From Nymphaea colorata (taxonomy: Eukaryota; Streptophyta; Magnoliopsida; Nymphaeales; Nymphaeaceae): a DNA stretch of 64,000 nucleotides. The DNA lies in assembly GCF_008831285.2 (NCBI RefSeq), contig NC_045149.1, forward strand, positions 22,884,535 to 22,948,534, read 5' to 3'. Of the stretch, positions 37,201 through 49,400 are shown piece by piece. The notes below the pieces were generated by a model. The model made no database searches and had not been told where the DNA came from. It saw only the letters and a program-made list of their open reading frames with translations. Positions within the stretch are counted from its first letter, which is position 1. Every line of letters begins with the position of its first letter. The position numbers were made by a program, and so were the translations under genes.

Positions 37201-40200
37201 TTAGCGCCAAATTGTCAGTGATTTTAGTAGGCTCTGGTAATATAGTTTTAAAAGGGGCCAGGCTAAAAAGTTGGCCCAAGAATTTGGTGTCCAACAAGGA
37301 CTGTGTCACAAAGCCAAAATAGTGGGTTTTCTTCTCATGACCTGTATACAATTGGTTGTGTGCTTTTATACACATGCACAAACATGCATGTTTGCATCCA
37401 CATTGACATACATATAGGTATGTGTGCCTACACAGTGTACACACATACGGAATGTCATGTGTTTTCAATGTATTTCATCATTAAAATTCACTTTAAAATG
37501 CAAAATCTCTAAACCACAGGAGCTGAGACATGGATGGTTCTGGAAAGTGATATGGTGAATCATATAGGTGAACATTCAATTCTATATCTGCAACAAAAAA
37601 TAAGGTTTTGTTTTTAAAGTGGCTAACTTGTGTTGCATAAATGGAGTTGTCTGAATGCATAAGTTCTTGTTTTCTAGGTTTTGAAACTTCTACTGGATTA
37701 TTGACAGAGGTGAAGCTGCCTATTAGATATGTCCATGTGGCAAGGGTAGTGCCTGTGGACCGTTGCTGCTCACATATTTCATGATCCAAACGTTTTGCCT
37801 TTTATTGTATGTTGTGCACGAACAATCATCCTTGCTGAAAGCCTGAAAGTATGTTAGTTTCCAGGCAGGATGAGATTCTCTCTTTACTACTGTACACTTC
37901 TATTCTCATTTTGTTCCCATGCTTAGTTCCTATTTCTTAGTTTAAGAATGGTTGGCGGCATTAGCTTACAGGTGACTACAACTTGTGCAAATTATTAATG
38001 CTCTTTTCTTTCTTGTAGATGCTATTGGGGATATTCATTTGAAAGCATTGCCACGCAGGACCCTAAAGGGGCTGATTTTGATGAGCCCCAGCCAGTGGAC
38101 GCAAACGTTGAATTCTGTTCTATCATTAAAACCAAATTAGGTGCCCATCGCATTATTATGGGGGCTGAAATGGACTGCTGTGATGTCTCTGAAAGTGGAA
38201 AGAAGTATTATATAGAGCTGAAGACAAATCGGGAGGTTGGTTGAAAAGGCTAGTATTATCTTCATGTGATGCCTCAGCTAACAACTATTTATGTGGTTTT
38301 AGTTGGACTTCCATACTGAAGAGAGGTTCGAGAGGCAGAAACTGTTGAAATTCTGGGTATGCAACTCCTAAAGACATTATAGATATTTTTAAATGTTTTC
38401 CAACTTTTAGTATGAAAACTTTTGGTATTCATTCCTCTACACATGAAGAAATTTGCTTGTCTTAAGGGGTGGGGAGATGCGGTTATTTCTTAATTTCAGT
38501 CTTTCTCTTGCACTTGGAAAAGTTTTTCATTTTTTCCTGTATTTTTTTTGGCTTTTCCTTTTCTGAGAATACATAACGAGGTCGGCTCTTTTGTCTTGAG
38601 ATGTCTTTTTTATTTGGTTGAACTTTTTATTACAAACCCTTCACCATGTACAATCTTAAATCCCCTGAAAGACACCTTTACGTAGATCTGTGCTTATGCC
38701 ATCCTAACTCTTAGGTAGTCAAAATTGGAAGTGAACTGCAAGTTTGGTTTGTAAAAAAATATAATTAATAAATTATAAAAAAACAAAAGTAAGTTAGTCA
38801 ATGACTAAACCAACACGGTGAACTAGTCTATGAAATGGGCCCTACTGATTTTGTGCCCATGGATAGTTGACTGACTGCCGACTTGGTTGATTAGTTGAGT
38901 AGTTGATGGATTGACAACCAAGTTGTCACCTAGAGAGGAAATAGGGATCTCCTCTTATGCCTTTTATGTTCCTTATGGAAATTGCTAGCATTATTTCAGA
39001 TTTTTAGGACAACATTAAATGCATTTGTTGTGTACAGCCCTACGCTTGCCTTTAGCCAAATTGAGCTCAAGTTGGGCCAGCCCTGGCTACGCTTGACCCA
39101 TATGTTACTACTTACTTGGCTCGAGCATGAGTCAAGCTTTACAAGGTAACCTTGAGATCGACTGTGTTGGAGTTCGACCTTGACTTGTTTAAGCTTGTGT
39201 CACTATTCATACAGTGAATCTTAACCGAATAGAAACCCTCAGCTTCAACCTTAGGGAAAACAGCTAGGGAAGGCTATGGGGCGCAAAAGTCATTGGGCTT
39301 ACCAGCATCGTGCTGTCACAGCTGCGTACTGGTGGGTGGAGACATTAGTGGCCTCACTGGGCAGGACCACAGATAGTTTGTTTCTTTCACTATTCGCTGT
39401 ACCCATCAAAGGAGAAAATGAGAGAAGATAAAAAAAAATGTAAAATGTATAATGGGAATGAAGTAAAGTCACCAATGTTATCCGTATCGTACGATACCTA
39501 TCGTATAGGTCAAGAAAACCTATACGATATGTGTTTGAAACACGATACGCGTCCGTATCGTACGCGTATCGCCCGTATCGTGCGATACGGGGGCCGTATC
39601 GTACAATACGGGCGATACACCCCTGTATCGTACGATACGGGAGAAAACACATATTTCTTTATTTTTTAAAAGTTTAAACACTCCTCCCCCTCTCTCTTCT
39701 TGTATTTAAAGACTCCAATAGACGTAGGAGAGAGATTTTGCCCATTTTCATAAAAAATAACCAAGGATTCATCAATTTGGGAGATATTGTCGTTGAATCA
39801 GGAAAGATGATAACTATATGTTTTGAACTTATAAAATTATGATGTAATCTAAGTCCTAAAACTCCAAGTCCTAAGACTCTAAGTCCTAAGATTCTATAAA
39901 ATTTTCAAGTTTAAAATCGTGATGGATGCTTATATGTTATTCTTGAAGATTTGATTTCTTATTTTTGAATGTGTCATTGATACACATGAATGTTCCTTAT
40001 GTATGATGATCTTTTTTATATTTGAATACATTTTTCTTAATTTCTGATTTTTTGTTCGTTTTTTCAGATTTTTCTCTATTTTTTATGATTTTTAAATATT
40101 TTTTAAAATTAAAAAATTAATTTTACGATACGCTACGCTACGTTTGCGATACGTTACGATATGGCGTATAGGTCGGCCCGACCAATACGCGATACGCTAC

Positions 40201-43200
40201 GCCTTTTATAACATTGAAAGTCACTGTGAGTTGGCCATCTTCATACTATTGGGTGGCTCACCAGAGACAGGAGATTGGCTGGGAGGGGCCATGGAACCCA
40301 TGACCTAGGAGAGAAAGTTGAGTGAGGAGGGGGACATATAAGGAAAAAATAAGGGTCTTGGATAAAACTGGCGTTTTTGTAGAGACTATTTTGAAGTCTA
40401 ATCCGTATCTTTGCCTGACAATACATTGTACTGAAATTAATCCTGCTAATACCTGATGTGTAGCTTGGTCTGAATTCCTATCCTTTATATGTATATGTGT
40501 GTGTGTGTGTGTGTGAAACTGTGAGAGTGATTCTTGTAGTCATTTTCCTTGAGAGGAGCTTCCATCATGGTCCACCTAACCAGCTGATCTTTCTTAAGAG
40601 AAGAAGCAACCCAAAGAACTTGTGACATGCGCTCTTTGCTCAAATTATGATGTGAAAAGTGCTAGTACGAAATTAGGTTTATGTTTCGTTTTATGTTTCA
40701 AATGATATCTTATTTCATAGGAGAAAAATTCCTATCACCTAATTATCTTCAAAATCTGATGATGTTTTTCCGTTGTGGTGTATGATTATATCTGATGACA
40801 ATTTCGTATTAATTTTGGCAGATCCAATCATTCCTAGCTGGTGTACCTTTCATTGTCATTGGCTTCAGGTATATATGAGGAGTTATAAGCTGATTGATTC
40901 CAAATTGAGAGCACAGGATGTTCTGAAAACTGTTTGTAGTTTCTTGGTTTATCTAGTATGTATTACAGGTAACTACCCTACATGTGTCCTTAAGTGAGGT
41001 GTTGTGACTTGTCAATTCTGAGTTCTATAATATTGCTAACTCACCTCATGTTCAGAGCAGAAAATGATTAAAATAATACCGAGAATGTCTTTTGAAATGA
41101 AATATGGTTTAAAATGGGTATTGAATTGTTAATACAGCACAATGTTGAATTAAGGGCGTTAAGAAATGGTGCTGCATTGAAGTTGAAGGCATATAAAAAG
41201 TTTATATTGTGAGGTGATTTTTATGATTTTGTATTCTCCTTGGTGTAGCCACGGTTCTTGTATGAACAGTTGCATTTTGTTGGTTTGTTGACATATTGAA
41301 TACTTGGTAAGGGTGATCTTCAAAATTTAGTCATGTATTGGAAAATGCAGCTGCTTATGTTTGATAAGAAGGTTTGCATGAAGCAACAAGGTGAGCTTCT
41401 TCACAACCTTCCAAGAATTTGTGGTAAAAGCTTTTCAAAATGCTAGTGTTTTGCTGCTGTTCTATATATTTTTACATGTTAGTAACAGCAGGGAACTCCA
41501 TAAAATAGCATTATTCCCCTTCTACATCTGTGTCCATGTTATCCATCTTTGGGGCAAACTTCAAAAATTTGCTATTCATTTTTACGAGCTGTTTAAGGGA
41601 ACCTAGTAACATGTACATTGTCAAAGACATTGTGTATTGGCAATGAAAAGCACAAATCTGAAAATTGATACACAAATAAGTCTATCCAAGATTTATCAAA
41701 CTACTTCTATGACAATGACTTGTTGAAACTTTTGTTACTACTAGAGGATGGTAAGACATTTTTAGTGGGGAAAACTAAAAGTTGATGGATGAAATGCCAC
41801 CTTTCTTGAAATGTCAAGGGAAGTTCACACACTTGAAAGTAATGAAAGCTTTTCCGAGCATGACACCAGCTTAAGATGGTCAACAATTTATGTTAGAAAA
41901 CAACCTATATTCAAAAATTTGCTTTTCACTTTTATGAGCTGTTTAATGGGACCTAGTAACATGTACGTTGTCATAGACCTTGTGTATTGACAATGAAAAG
42001 CACAAAACTGAAAATTGATACACAAATAAGTCTAGCCAAGATTTGTCAAACTACTACTATGACAATGACTTGTTGAAACTTTTGTTACTACTAGAGGATG
42101 GTAAGACATTTTTAGTGGGGGAAACTAAAAGTATCTTTCTTGAAATATCAAGGGAAGTTCACACACTTGAAAGTAATCAAAGCTTTTCCGAACATGACCC
42201 CAGCTTAAGATAGTCAGCAATTTATGTTAGAAAACAACTTATCTTTAAGTTCAAAAGGATCTTTGTAGTTGTTGTTCTTTTGGCACATGGGTCAAAAACA
42301 GGCACCAGCTTGGCTTGGGGTGTGATGATTTGGTAGCGCTAGGACAGTATGTTTGTTAAATATGATTACTGCATAGGCTACAGCATGTGTAAAGCCTGAG
42401 GTTGGGGTGGTACAATTAGGGGGCTTTACCAAAGATGTTTCAGGTTTGAGTTTCCCTTTGAATTTGTAAAAAAAAAGGGTTTGAACCACAGTCAGTTATA
42501 AATTGGAAAGCACATGACCAAGGCTTGAAAATATAAGAAAATGTCAATAAAAAAATTTCTTGTACTGACACAACTCAGATGCTATCCATCCTGAAGTGGC
42601 CACAGTCCACACTACCATGTTCAAACGGATGTTGCCATACAAAGAGTGATCACTTTGAGATGGTTTCACTTTCTGCTTGAAACTAGTTCATGGATTAGGC
42701 ATTTGGGACTACTTTTTTCAAGTAATATGGACTCTGATTCGCTGTTTCTTGCAGGGATGATGCTGGACATCTTCTTCGTGTTGAGAGGCTTAGCACCAAG
42801 GATATCACTCAAAGGGTGAAGATGAAAAACTATTGGCAGGTAAAAATTCACTTGCTGGTAATGTGGGAATTGGAATCAGATATTGGGTGTCCTTAGTGTT
42901 CTGTTTCACTTTAATTCAAGTCTTCCCTCTCAACTTTGATGTCATCATAAATCCAAATTTAGGCAAAATAACCAGGTTAAGATTTATGTATTCTACACCT
43001 GTTTTCTTACCACTGAACAATGCTTTTATGAACATGTCAGGGAGGTGTCTGCTTGGCCTTTGCAGATGAGGTGTTGTGCTGGTTGTATGGAACCGTTAAA
43101 GAGAGTTGAGTATCATTTTGTTTTTGAGTAAGCGAACATCTGTATATGTTGGATTCAATCAATTATGCATGTAATTTGTCTTTGTTTTGTTTCAGATGAA

Positions 43201-43299
43201 GACTATATACTTCAGTTCTGCCATCCATTTACTCGGTTAGAGCTACTGCGAGCCCATTCATGCCCATCTGTAGTCACTAATCATGCGGAACAGCTTTAG
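31265..43299 (+). CDS. DXO1: DXO1: NAD-cap / decapping nuclease, plant type
   Basis: Thirteen coding exons: 31265-31640, 32504-32754, 32848-32913, 33165-33243, 34447-34526, 35468-35491, 35667-35791, 38019-38235, 38303-38356, 40822-40868, 42755-42839, 43041-43104 and 43196-43299. All are GT-AG and in phase, giving 523 aa. DXO/Rai1 enzymes remove non-canonical 5' caps, including NAD, and some degrade the RNA 5'-3'; the plant protein also supports cap methylation through its N-terminal extension. Catalytic residues are visible: E342 (GYSFE), E384 and D386 (GAEMD), E400 and K402 (ELKT) and Q426 (IQSFLAG). Residues 1-125 are low-complexity and acidic, with 11 Ser and 9 Glu in runs, typical of the plant-only extension. 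Residues around 135-150 are Gly/Arg-rich (GFGRGHRQ). One exon is only 24 bp. Introns hold three MITEs and a 350-bp duplication. Confidence 0.95.
34557..35251 (+). mobile_element. Palindrome-rich hAT-like element, copy A (DXO1 intron 5)
   Basis: Ends are CAATGTTATACG and, reversed, CAATGTTGTAAAA. The flanking direct repeats GTGCTTAC (34549-34556 and 35252-35259) are perfect 8-mers. The first 90 and last 90 bases are dense in CGATACG/CGTATCG words, including CGTATCGTACGATACG at the left end. The centre is AT-rich without a transposase frame. The same family is at 39473 and 59866. Confidence 0.85.
36293..36655. mobile_element. hAT-like MITE in DXO1 intron 7
   Basis: Left end CTAAGTCACATGGGTGC; right end, reversed, CTAAGTCACAGGGATAC. 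Flanked by perfect 8-bp direct repeats CTAGTTAT (36285-36292 and 36656-36663). The 363-bp body is AT-rich and non-coding. Confidence 0.85.
39473..40216 (+). mobile_element. Palindrome-rich hAT-like element, copy B (DXO1 intron 9)
   Basis: Ends are CAATGTTATCCG and, reversed, CAATGTTATAAAA. Perfect 8-bp direct repeats AAAGTCAC lie at 39465-39472 and 40217-40224. The left 170 bp contain at least five full or near-full copies of the palindrome CGTATCGTACGATACG. The right 90 bp carry half-sites (CGATACG, CGTTACG) and GTATAGGTCGGCC. The core is AT-rich. Same orientation as copies A and C. Confidence 0.9.
40494..40514 (+). repeat. (GT)n microsatellite in DXO1 intron 9
   Basis: About ten GT units shortly downstream of the copy B element. 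Confidence 0.85.
41561..42255 (+). repeat. Two-copy tandem duplication, period 350 bp (DXO1 intron 10)
   Basis: Copy 1 starts with TCAAAAATTTGC at 41561 and copy 2 at 41911. Shared words include GACCTAGTAACATGTAC/GAACCTAGTAACATGTAC, ACTACTAGAGGATGGTAAGA and AAGGGAAGTTCACACACTTG. Identity is over 90% by eye. Copy 2 lacks about 17 bases present in copy 1 (after ACTAAAAGT). Confidence 0.9.
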
Positions 43300-43780
43300 G
43301 TGTCTTGTGAAGCCATAGTTTTGAATGGATAGTTTCACAGTGGGATATTTATAACAAATGATTATAGGGTTCAAGTATTTGATCCGTATTTTGCAATCAA
43401 GATAGGTGTCATACTTTCTGAAAATACAAGTGAAATTACAGAATATGTGCAGAGAACGTACATGTGCTGTTGTATGATGAAAATTGTAATCTTCATATTT
43501 ATAGAATAATTGCTCTCCCAGGGATACAGTATCCTGGTTTTGCATGTTGATTTTTCTCATTTGTCAGGAATGACAACTTGTGATGTTCGTGCCGGACATG
43601 TCTTTCTTAGGGCTGTTCTGCTGCCATCAAGTGTAAATTCTCAAAGATGTCATGCAAATACAAACTGTTTATTGGTCTTTTTGTTCGGAATTATGATGTC
43701 TGCTCTCATCTTTGATCGGCTTCTGGATTGCAAGAACCTGACGTCCACCAGCTTCCGTTTTACTCTTTGATTCATCGGTC
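43300..43780 (+). other. Probable 3' UTR of DXO1 and the convergent gap
   Basis: Follows the TAG at 43297-43299. It is AT-rich and includes a small GATACAGTATC palindrome near 43522. The decayed coiled-coil gene begins on the opposite strand just beyond. Confidence 0.35.
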
Positions 43781-43802
43781 GTCTCCAATAATGGGTTCAT
43801 CT

Positions 43803-44260
43803 TTGCAACCTACAGCCGAAGTTGAGCATTTACTTCTGCTTTCTTTAATTTGCGTTTGAGGAGACGATATCCTTCCGGAGACCTGAGCAATTGTCCAGAG
43901 AGCTGTCTGTTCCGTTCTTGGAGGTCTTGTATTTTGATCGTTCCATTGCCGATCCCCTTGCGCTTGCTAACGCTCGCCCGGACCTTAGAAATAAGCGTCA
44001 TTCTGTACTTTCAAGTCGTGCAAATGCATCTCGATTTCAGATAGCTCATTCACAGCTCTGCTGCCATTATCTCTTTCTTCCCTTCCGAGGCTCTAACATC
44101 TCCATGTTCTTGCATGATGTGATACTTGCTGCAAGCTTTTTCCTCAGCCTCTGGTTATCTTCACACGTTGCCAAGTAATCGACTGTCGGAACAACTGATA
44201 CCATATAGTCTGCCTCCTGTTCGTCGTGGTTAATGGCCCTGTTTGCACCTTTCTGCATCA
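43803..44260 (-). pseudogene. Decayed coiled-coil gene related to the 54-kb gene
   Basis: On the minus strand, fragments in shifting frames match the intact protein at 54019-55354 in order. EDNQRLRKKLAAS matches DENQKARKELTAT, then EIMAAEL and NELSEIEMHLHDLKVQND match EIMAGEL and DEMEEIVADLKAQNE. Last, LQERNRQLSGQLLRSPEGY matches LQERNKVLSDQLLKSIESY. At least two frameshifts and one in-frame stop (TGA after the AAEL segment) separate these blocks, and no introns could explain them. The part covered corresponds to about residues 105-235 of the intact protein. Similarity is moderate (near half of residues), so this is an old paralogue or its remains rather than a fresh copy. There is no intron trace. 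Confidence 0.75.
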
Positions 44261-44570
44261 GACCTTTGCCAATTTAGCACTACCCTCCTGCTCAAGCCTG
44301 TACTCTTTCTCTCTCATCAACTTTACATGATCTGCCAGCCTCAAACCTGTTAGCAGCAATAGAATTTTGGATGCTAAGTTCCTTAATCAAGTTGATGATG
44401 CCAACAACTTTTCCGCATTTCTTAATGTCTTCCTGGTGTAAGCGCCCATACGTATCCATCCAATATCCATCTCAATGTCAGCTTTCCTTTCATATTCTCT
44501 GCTGTTGGGTATCAAAACGAAGTTGTGAGAAGGCGAGCTACTGTTGCTAATAATAATGCTGGAAATCGGA
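44261..44570 (-). pseudogene. Possible upstream continuation of the decayed gene
   Basis: On the minus strand, broken frames read like a charged helical protein (EYERKADIEMDIGW, INLIKELSIQNSIAANRFEAG, ADHVKLMREKEYRLEQEG), with frame changes between blocks. I do not see a match to the 54-kb protein in this part and cannot name a family. It may belong to the same dead gene or to a neighbour. Confidence 0.35.
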
Positions 44571-44876
44571 CCACGATAAGAGCTTTTTACCAGAGACTTA
44601 GCACCTCCCTAATTCCCTAATTTAAGTTGCTAAATATAAAACATTCAATTGCAAGTGTGCTGTTGTTATACTTAAAAGTTAAAGCGTGTTCTTGTCAAAA
44701 TGTTCACGACGTTTTTGGTTGTTTGGAGCAAGTGGGGAGTAGTCCATTTAGGACAAGTGCATGAAACTTGAGCTGTTGAAAGCAACGGAGTGGCGGAAAA
44801 GCTAGTCCATCTTGAGTGGCTGTTGGATTCCCGTTCTCTTTTGCCTCTCTGGACGCTCGTTGAGCATCCCTGTCAA

Positions 44877-45071
44877 CAAGGGCGGAGGGAGGGGGGGCTG
44901 CCTAGGCCGTGGCCCACCCCGAACTAGCGGAAAAAAAAAATTTACATTAGAAAAATAAAAAAAAATTAGTTATTCAATGTATTTTTTTTACTTAGGTTCA
45001 GTTTGGCCCTATCCAAATTTGAGGTTGGATTATTTAGCCTGTCCCTAAACAAAATCCTGGCTCCGCTCATG
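44877..45071. mobile_element. hAT-like MITE of the GGCGGAGCC family, 195 bp
   Basis: Ends are CAAGGGCGGAGGGAGG and, reversed, CATGAGCGGAGCCAGG. Perfect direct repeats CCTGTCAA flank it (44869-44876 and 45072-45079); the next base C also matches, so a 9-bp repeat is possible. The core is AT-rich and non-coding. Confidence 0.8.
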
Positions 45072-45080
45072 CCTGTCAAC

Positions 45081-45556
45081 TTCCAATGAAAGTCGCTCAT
45101 TTAGGTAGAGTGAAGGCTAATGGCCGCAGGCGAATGCTCGTATACTGAGGGCCTGTCAGGATCTCCGATATTTCATAGATCATTCAAGGGTAATGCTAAA
45201 GGTAATACTCTCTCTCTCTCTCTCTCCGCTTTTGCTGCCATATGCTTGGAGATCCACCGTGGGCATTGATTTCGATCTCAATGATCTTGAAAGTCAAGCC
45301 CAGCCCCCCTTAGCCAATCATTGGAGTTTTTGTTGGCAAATTGGACTAGTTGGTATCCAAATTGGTCCAGGCCCACCATATGTTTTCTTCCTTCAACTCG
45401 AGAATAGCGCCTCGAGGTGTATTTACTGTTTACATTTGTCTTATGTATGAAAGGCATATCTTTACAGGAAAAAGGCAGTTGCAAGACAGCAGGAGTGTTT
45501 CTTTCCATGGAACCCGTGACCGTGCATCAATCGCTGTTTTCTCCCATGGCAAATAA
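45081..45556. other. Intergenic DNA with a short (CT)n run
   Basis: No gene was seen. A (CT)n tract of about 9 units lies at 45209-45226. Short frames here lack family signatures. Confidence 0.35.
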
Positions 45557-45722
45557 GTGAATAGGAGGTTCAACTTGGACTTAGTATCTCAAACATGGCC
45601 TGTTAGAGTATGTCAAACATGACCTATTAATTGCACCTTCGGTTGACACGTAAACCAATATTAGGTACGTAATATGCGTCAAAAGAAGTGCCCAATCAAA
45701 TTTCATTTGAAATTCACATTGT
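45557..45722 (-). repeat. Dispersed repeat, copy 2 (inverted partner of 224-393)
   Basis: Reverse complement of the repeat near the start of the window. Shared words include CCAATATTAGGTACG and GTTGACACGTAAACC. Small indels distinguish the copies. Confidence 0.7.
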
Positions 45723-46449
45723 CCTGAGCCAATGGCCAAGGTATCACAGGGACATAAAACGTTGGCATGGCATAGAAACTAATCCAAGGGTTTGCCTTCA
45801 AGAATTTCACCAGTTCATGAATATCCATTAGAAGATAGTGACCTGAATAATAATACAATCATGATTACAGCCATATTATTATCATTGCTGCTGTTATTAT
45901 AAATGCTAGAGTAAGGTAATTGAATGGGAGGGGAATGTGAAGGGGGTTCAGCTGACGACCTTGATCAGGTCTCAACTCTGCCACTTTGTTGCCTGAGCCT
46001 TTTCATGGTGTCATCCTTATAAAGCCTGGGTGATCAGGGCTGTTGCTATAAAATGAAACCAAAAAGAGAACACAGAGAAGACCTGTCTTGGTTTATATGC
46101 AATGCACAGTAGAGATGCAAAGAAATGGAAAAGAATGCCAAATTTAAAGAACAAACTGCAAGATTCCGTACATTCAAATAGCACGCAGCCCTTGCTCTGT
46201 AGTAGAGAAAGCAGTTCAAGATAGGGAAGCTTGATATCCTTTTACCAGAACAAGACCCATCTAGAAATAGAATCAGACACTTTAAAGACTCTTCAAAGAG
46301 GTGTACACGCTAACAAAAAACAAACTCGTTGGTTTCCCAGGAGATTGGTCATGGAGTTTATCGTTATTATTTATTGTTTCTATACAAGGGTTTCCAATTA
46401 TAGTTTTATGGAACTAGACAGCTTCACCAAAATGTTTGCTTCTCCAACT

Positions 46450-49400
46450 TCATTGGAAGAATGACCTCTTCCTGTTGCGCTCCAATCGCTGTTCTCTCTG
46501 TGACCAAAGTAACAAGCAAATAAAGAACAATGAGGTTAACAACCAAGACAAAAGAAGTTTATAAAGGCAATTAAAAGTAACTGAGATGTATATTGTGGTT
46601 TTTGCAGTATACTGATCTTTGTAACTTTCTGTAGTTCATGTAAACTAACGCTAAACCAACTACATCGTAAGAGAGAAGGATGATCTTCGACTTAAACTAG
46701 GTTGCTAAGGAATGACAATAGACTGTGTCATGCCAGCAGCCCAGCATTTGCTACTATGGTTTCAATCATACACCTATAGCCTACGAATGCAAATGACTTG
46801 CAAATGCATCAGTAACTAGTTTGAGTCAGATTGGATTTAGATACGGCGCATCTGGCTACACACTTAACTCCTCAACCCTACCACAGTCAAATTTGAACTC
46901 CAGTGGAAAACCATTCAAGTAGCTGCATCCAATCTCCGCAAAGTCCCAATTGTTTCAAACTTGAAGAAAATCACTACTCACCCAACAAGATGAGAAACAA
47001 AATATATGTTTTTCCATATCATACACTTAGTTGGCCATAGTAGGTCGATCTTAATTGTTACGTTAAATGATGTGAAGAAACAAAAAAGTAGGTACATGAC
47101 AATGTGAACAAGAAGTGACTCTGCATTGGGTTGAATGAACAGTCACCTCCTTCTTCCTGCATTCTTTGTAAGCATCAAACTGTTGTTGGCACTTACTCTT
47201 GTCATAATTAAAATCATCTAAACCTGCAGTCCACACCCAAAAGATTGATTCAGACCTTCAGAGAGACGAATGTAAGTTAAAAAGCATAACAGAACAAGCT
47301 GTACTTATTACATAACTAGAAAAACTTGCACACTTTTCCTTTTTCAAGATGCATTCAAATCACCAGATTTTCAATGTTTGATGTCTTATTTACTTTGGTA
47401 TATAACTGTATCTGCATTTGAGACATCCCAAATCATATGCACCGTAGTTGCCAAAGTGGGTAGGGCTGGACACAGGAACTTGGACTGGAGCTTGAGAAAC
47501 CAAGCACTATCAATGTGTGATCAACTATACGCATATGGGAGACTTTCACTTGTAGGGATGGTAACACTTCAAAATGCTTTACCTAATTTAAGAAAGAAGC
47601 CAAAAATTGGAGATGCCTAAAGCTTGCTTTGGAAAGCCAACCATGAGCAGAACTCTCCAGTGCAACCACACGGCACATATGTCTGTGCATAAGAGCCTTA
47701 CAGCTTGTAGATATGCAAGCAGTAAAAATCTTTAAAGACTGCTTCAGTTCAAGGAAGATAACAGTTTTGTGATTATGATCTCCAGGAGACATAAAGTAGT
47801 CACTTGTTGGTCAGAAGGGTATGGTATAGCAATGAAGAACCACGTAATTAGGAACAAAATACCATTTAGTTGACAGCAGCTAACCAAATCATAATAATCT
47901 GAGCATCAACCAGGTCGTAACTTGGATCAAATTGAAGATGTCAGTGAATATATATCAAATCCATAAAATGCAATTGCCACAACCTCAAGAACACAAATTA
48001 TCTTTCGCGATTTAGAGTGAGCTAGAGCTTCCAAGATGAAGAGAATTGAAAGCACACAGATCACTCAATTTGTTGCATCTTAATGATAATAACATTAGTA
48101 AATGTTAGCCAGGCAACTTTAGGATGACAGATTTTCAGTAACAAAGTATCATTTTTTTAATTCAAAAAGATGGGAGGTAATAATTTTAGACTACTGTCTC
48201 TTCAAATGCTTTCGCCCTTCAATTGATGATGCAGAGAAGAGTTTTTGAGAACACGCACTCGGCCCCTTAGTCCCTGACTCAGTTCTTTCGGCTGACAAGT
48301 CAGTCACTTAGCCAGCACATTACTTATAAATTTTCAGCTGTTAAATCTCATTGGCAGTTCTCCAAAGTCATGGCATTAAAACAGAATTTACCAGTGGAAG
48401 GAGATAGTACAGCCAAAAATGGCAAAACATGCACATCATGACATGGATAAGGAAGGCAGCTTAACCATTGCAGGAAGCACGCTGAGAGAATAATGTAGCA
48501 GCTTTATGGTGTAAAGTGTAAACTGTAAAGTGATTGCTTGGCAAGAAAAAAAAAAGAGCATGCCATTGAGAAGCAAATCTATAAGAAATTATAGATACAA
48601 GAATAATAAAAGGGAATGAACGAATGTTGTTCAAGTTTGCATAACCAATAGCTCTCTGTAAGCTCCTCTGGCAGAATACTGCATAGTCAATAGATAAAGC
48701 AATACATCATCATAATTTTCTATGTACACCTGGTGGCCCTCCATTCCATAGGCTAGCTTCCATGGGAAAAACCACATCAAGCATCTCCTTTTGCTTCCCT
48801 TCAGATTTTGACTTCAGAAATTATGGAAAATTTTTCTCCTAGGAATTTAGTCCTTGGTTGCATGAATTTCAGGCTAGGAAGGTCATTATCCTGTTCAATT
48901 ATTGTCCATGGATATCTTGGCAGCTATGTGATTTTTAACATCAAAGGATCACTGACAGAAGTTTGTGATCTGACTTTAGACCCTCTGGATTATATTCGAC
49001 CAGGTTCCATCAAGCACAATGACATGAGAAATCCAAAATATTTACCACTAAATTCACTTGATTCGCAGAAGTTTAACGAATACGGAATGGTCTGCCTCTA
49101 GTATCATTTGGGTTATGAACATAAAAGAGAACCTACTACCTACCTAACAATATCATGGCAAAGGAATGTTGACATTGAGAAATTAGGGCTTCTCCAAGTT
49201 CCAAATGATAAGGTTCTTGACAAATCGACTAACCGATTTCCACGTAATGTAGCTTATACTATAGCATGAGAACTTGTGTCCCTGTTTAAGACACATGATT
49301 GTGGAGCTCCCATTTTTATTCCAACTTACAGGCATGTGCTCTAAGTCATTACCAGCTCAACCCCTTAAAATGAAAGTGGTTGCTATAAAGGGAATGGAAA

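Noticed and set aside
39473-40216. Reading the palindrome array as a CRISPR-like or satellite array
   Set aside because: Spacing is irregular, there are no unique spacers, and the array lies inside an element with TIRs and an 8-bp target duplication in a plant genome.
43196-43299. Reading DXO1 as a truncated or dead gene because of its long, repeat-filled introns
   Set aside because: All 13 exons join in phase with GT-AG sites, and every catalytic residue looked for is present.
48808-49101. 97-codon plus-strand frame inside COX23 intron 1
   Set aside because: No recognisable domain, and antisense to the host gene's large intron.
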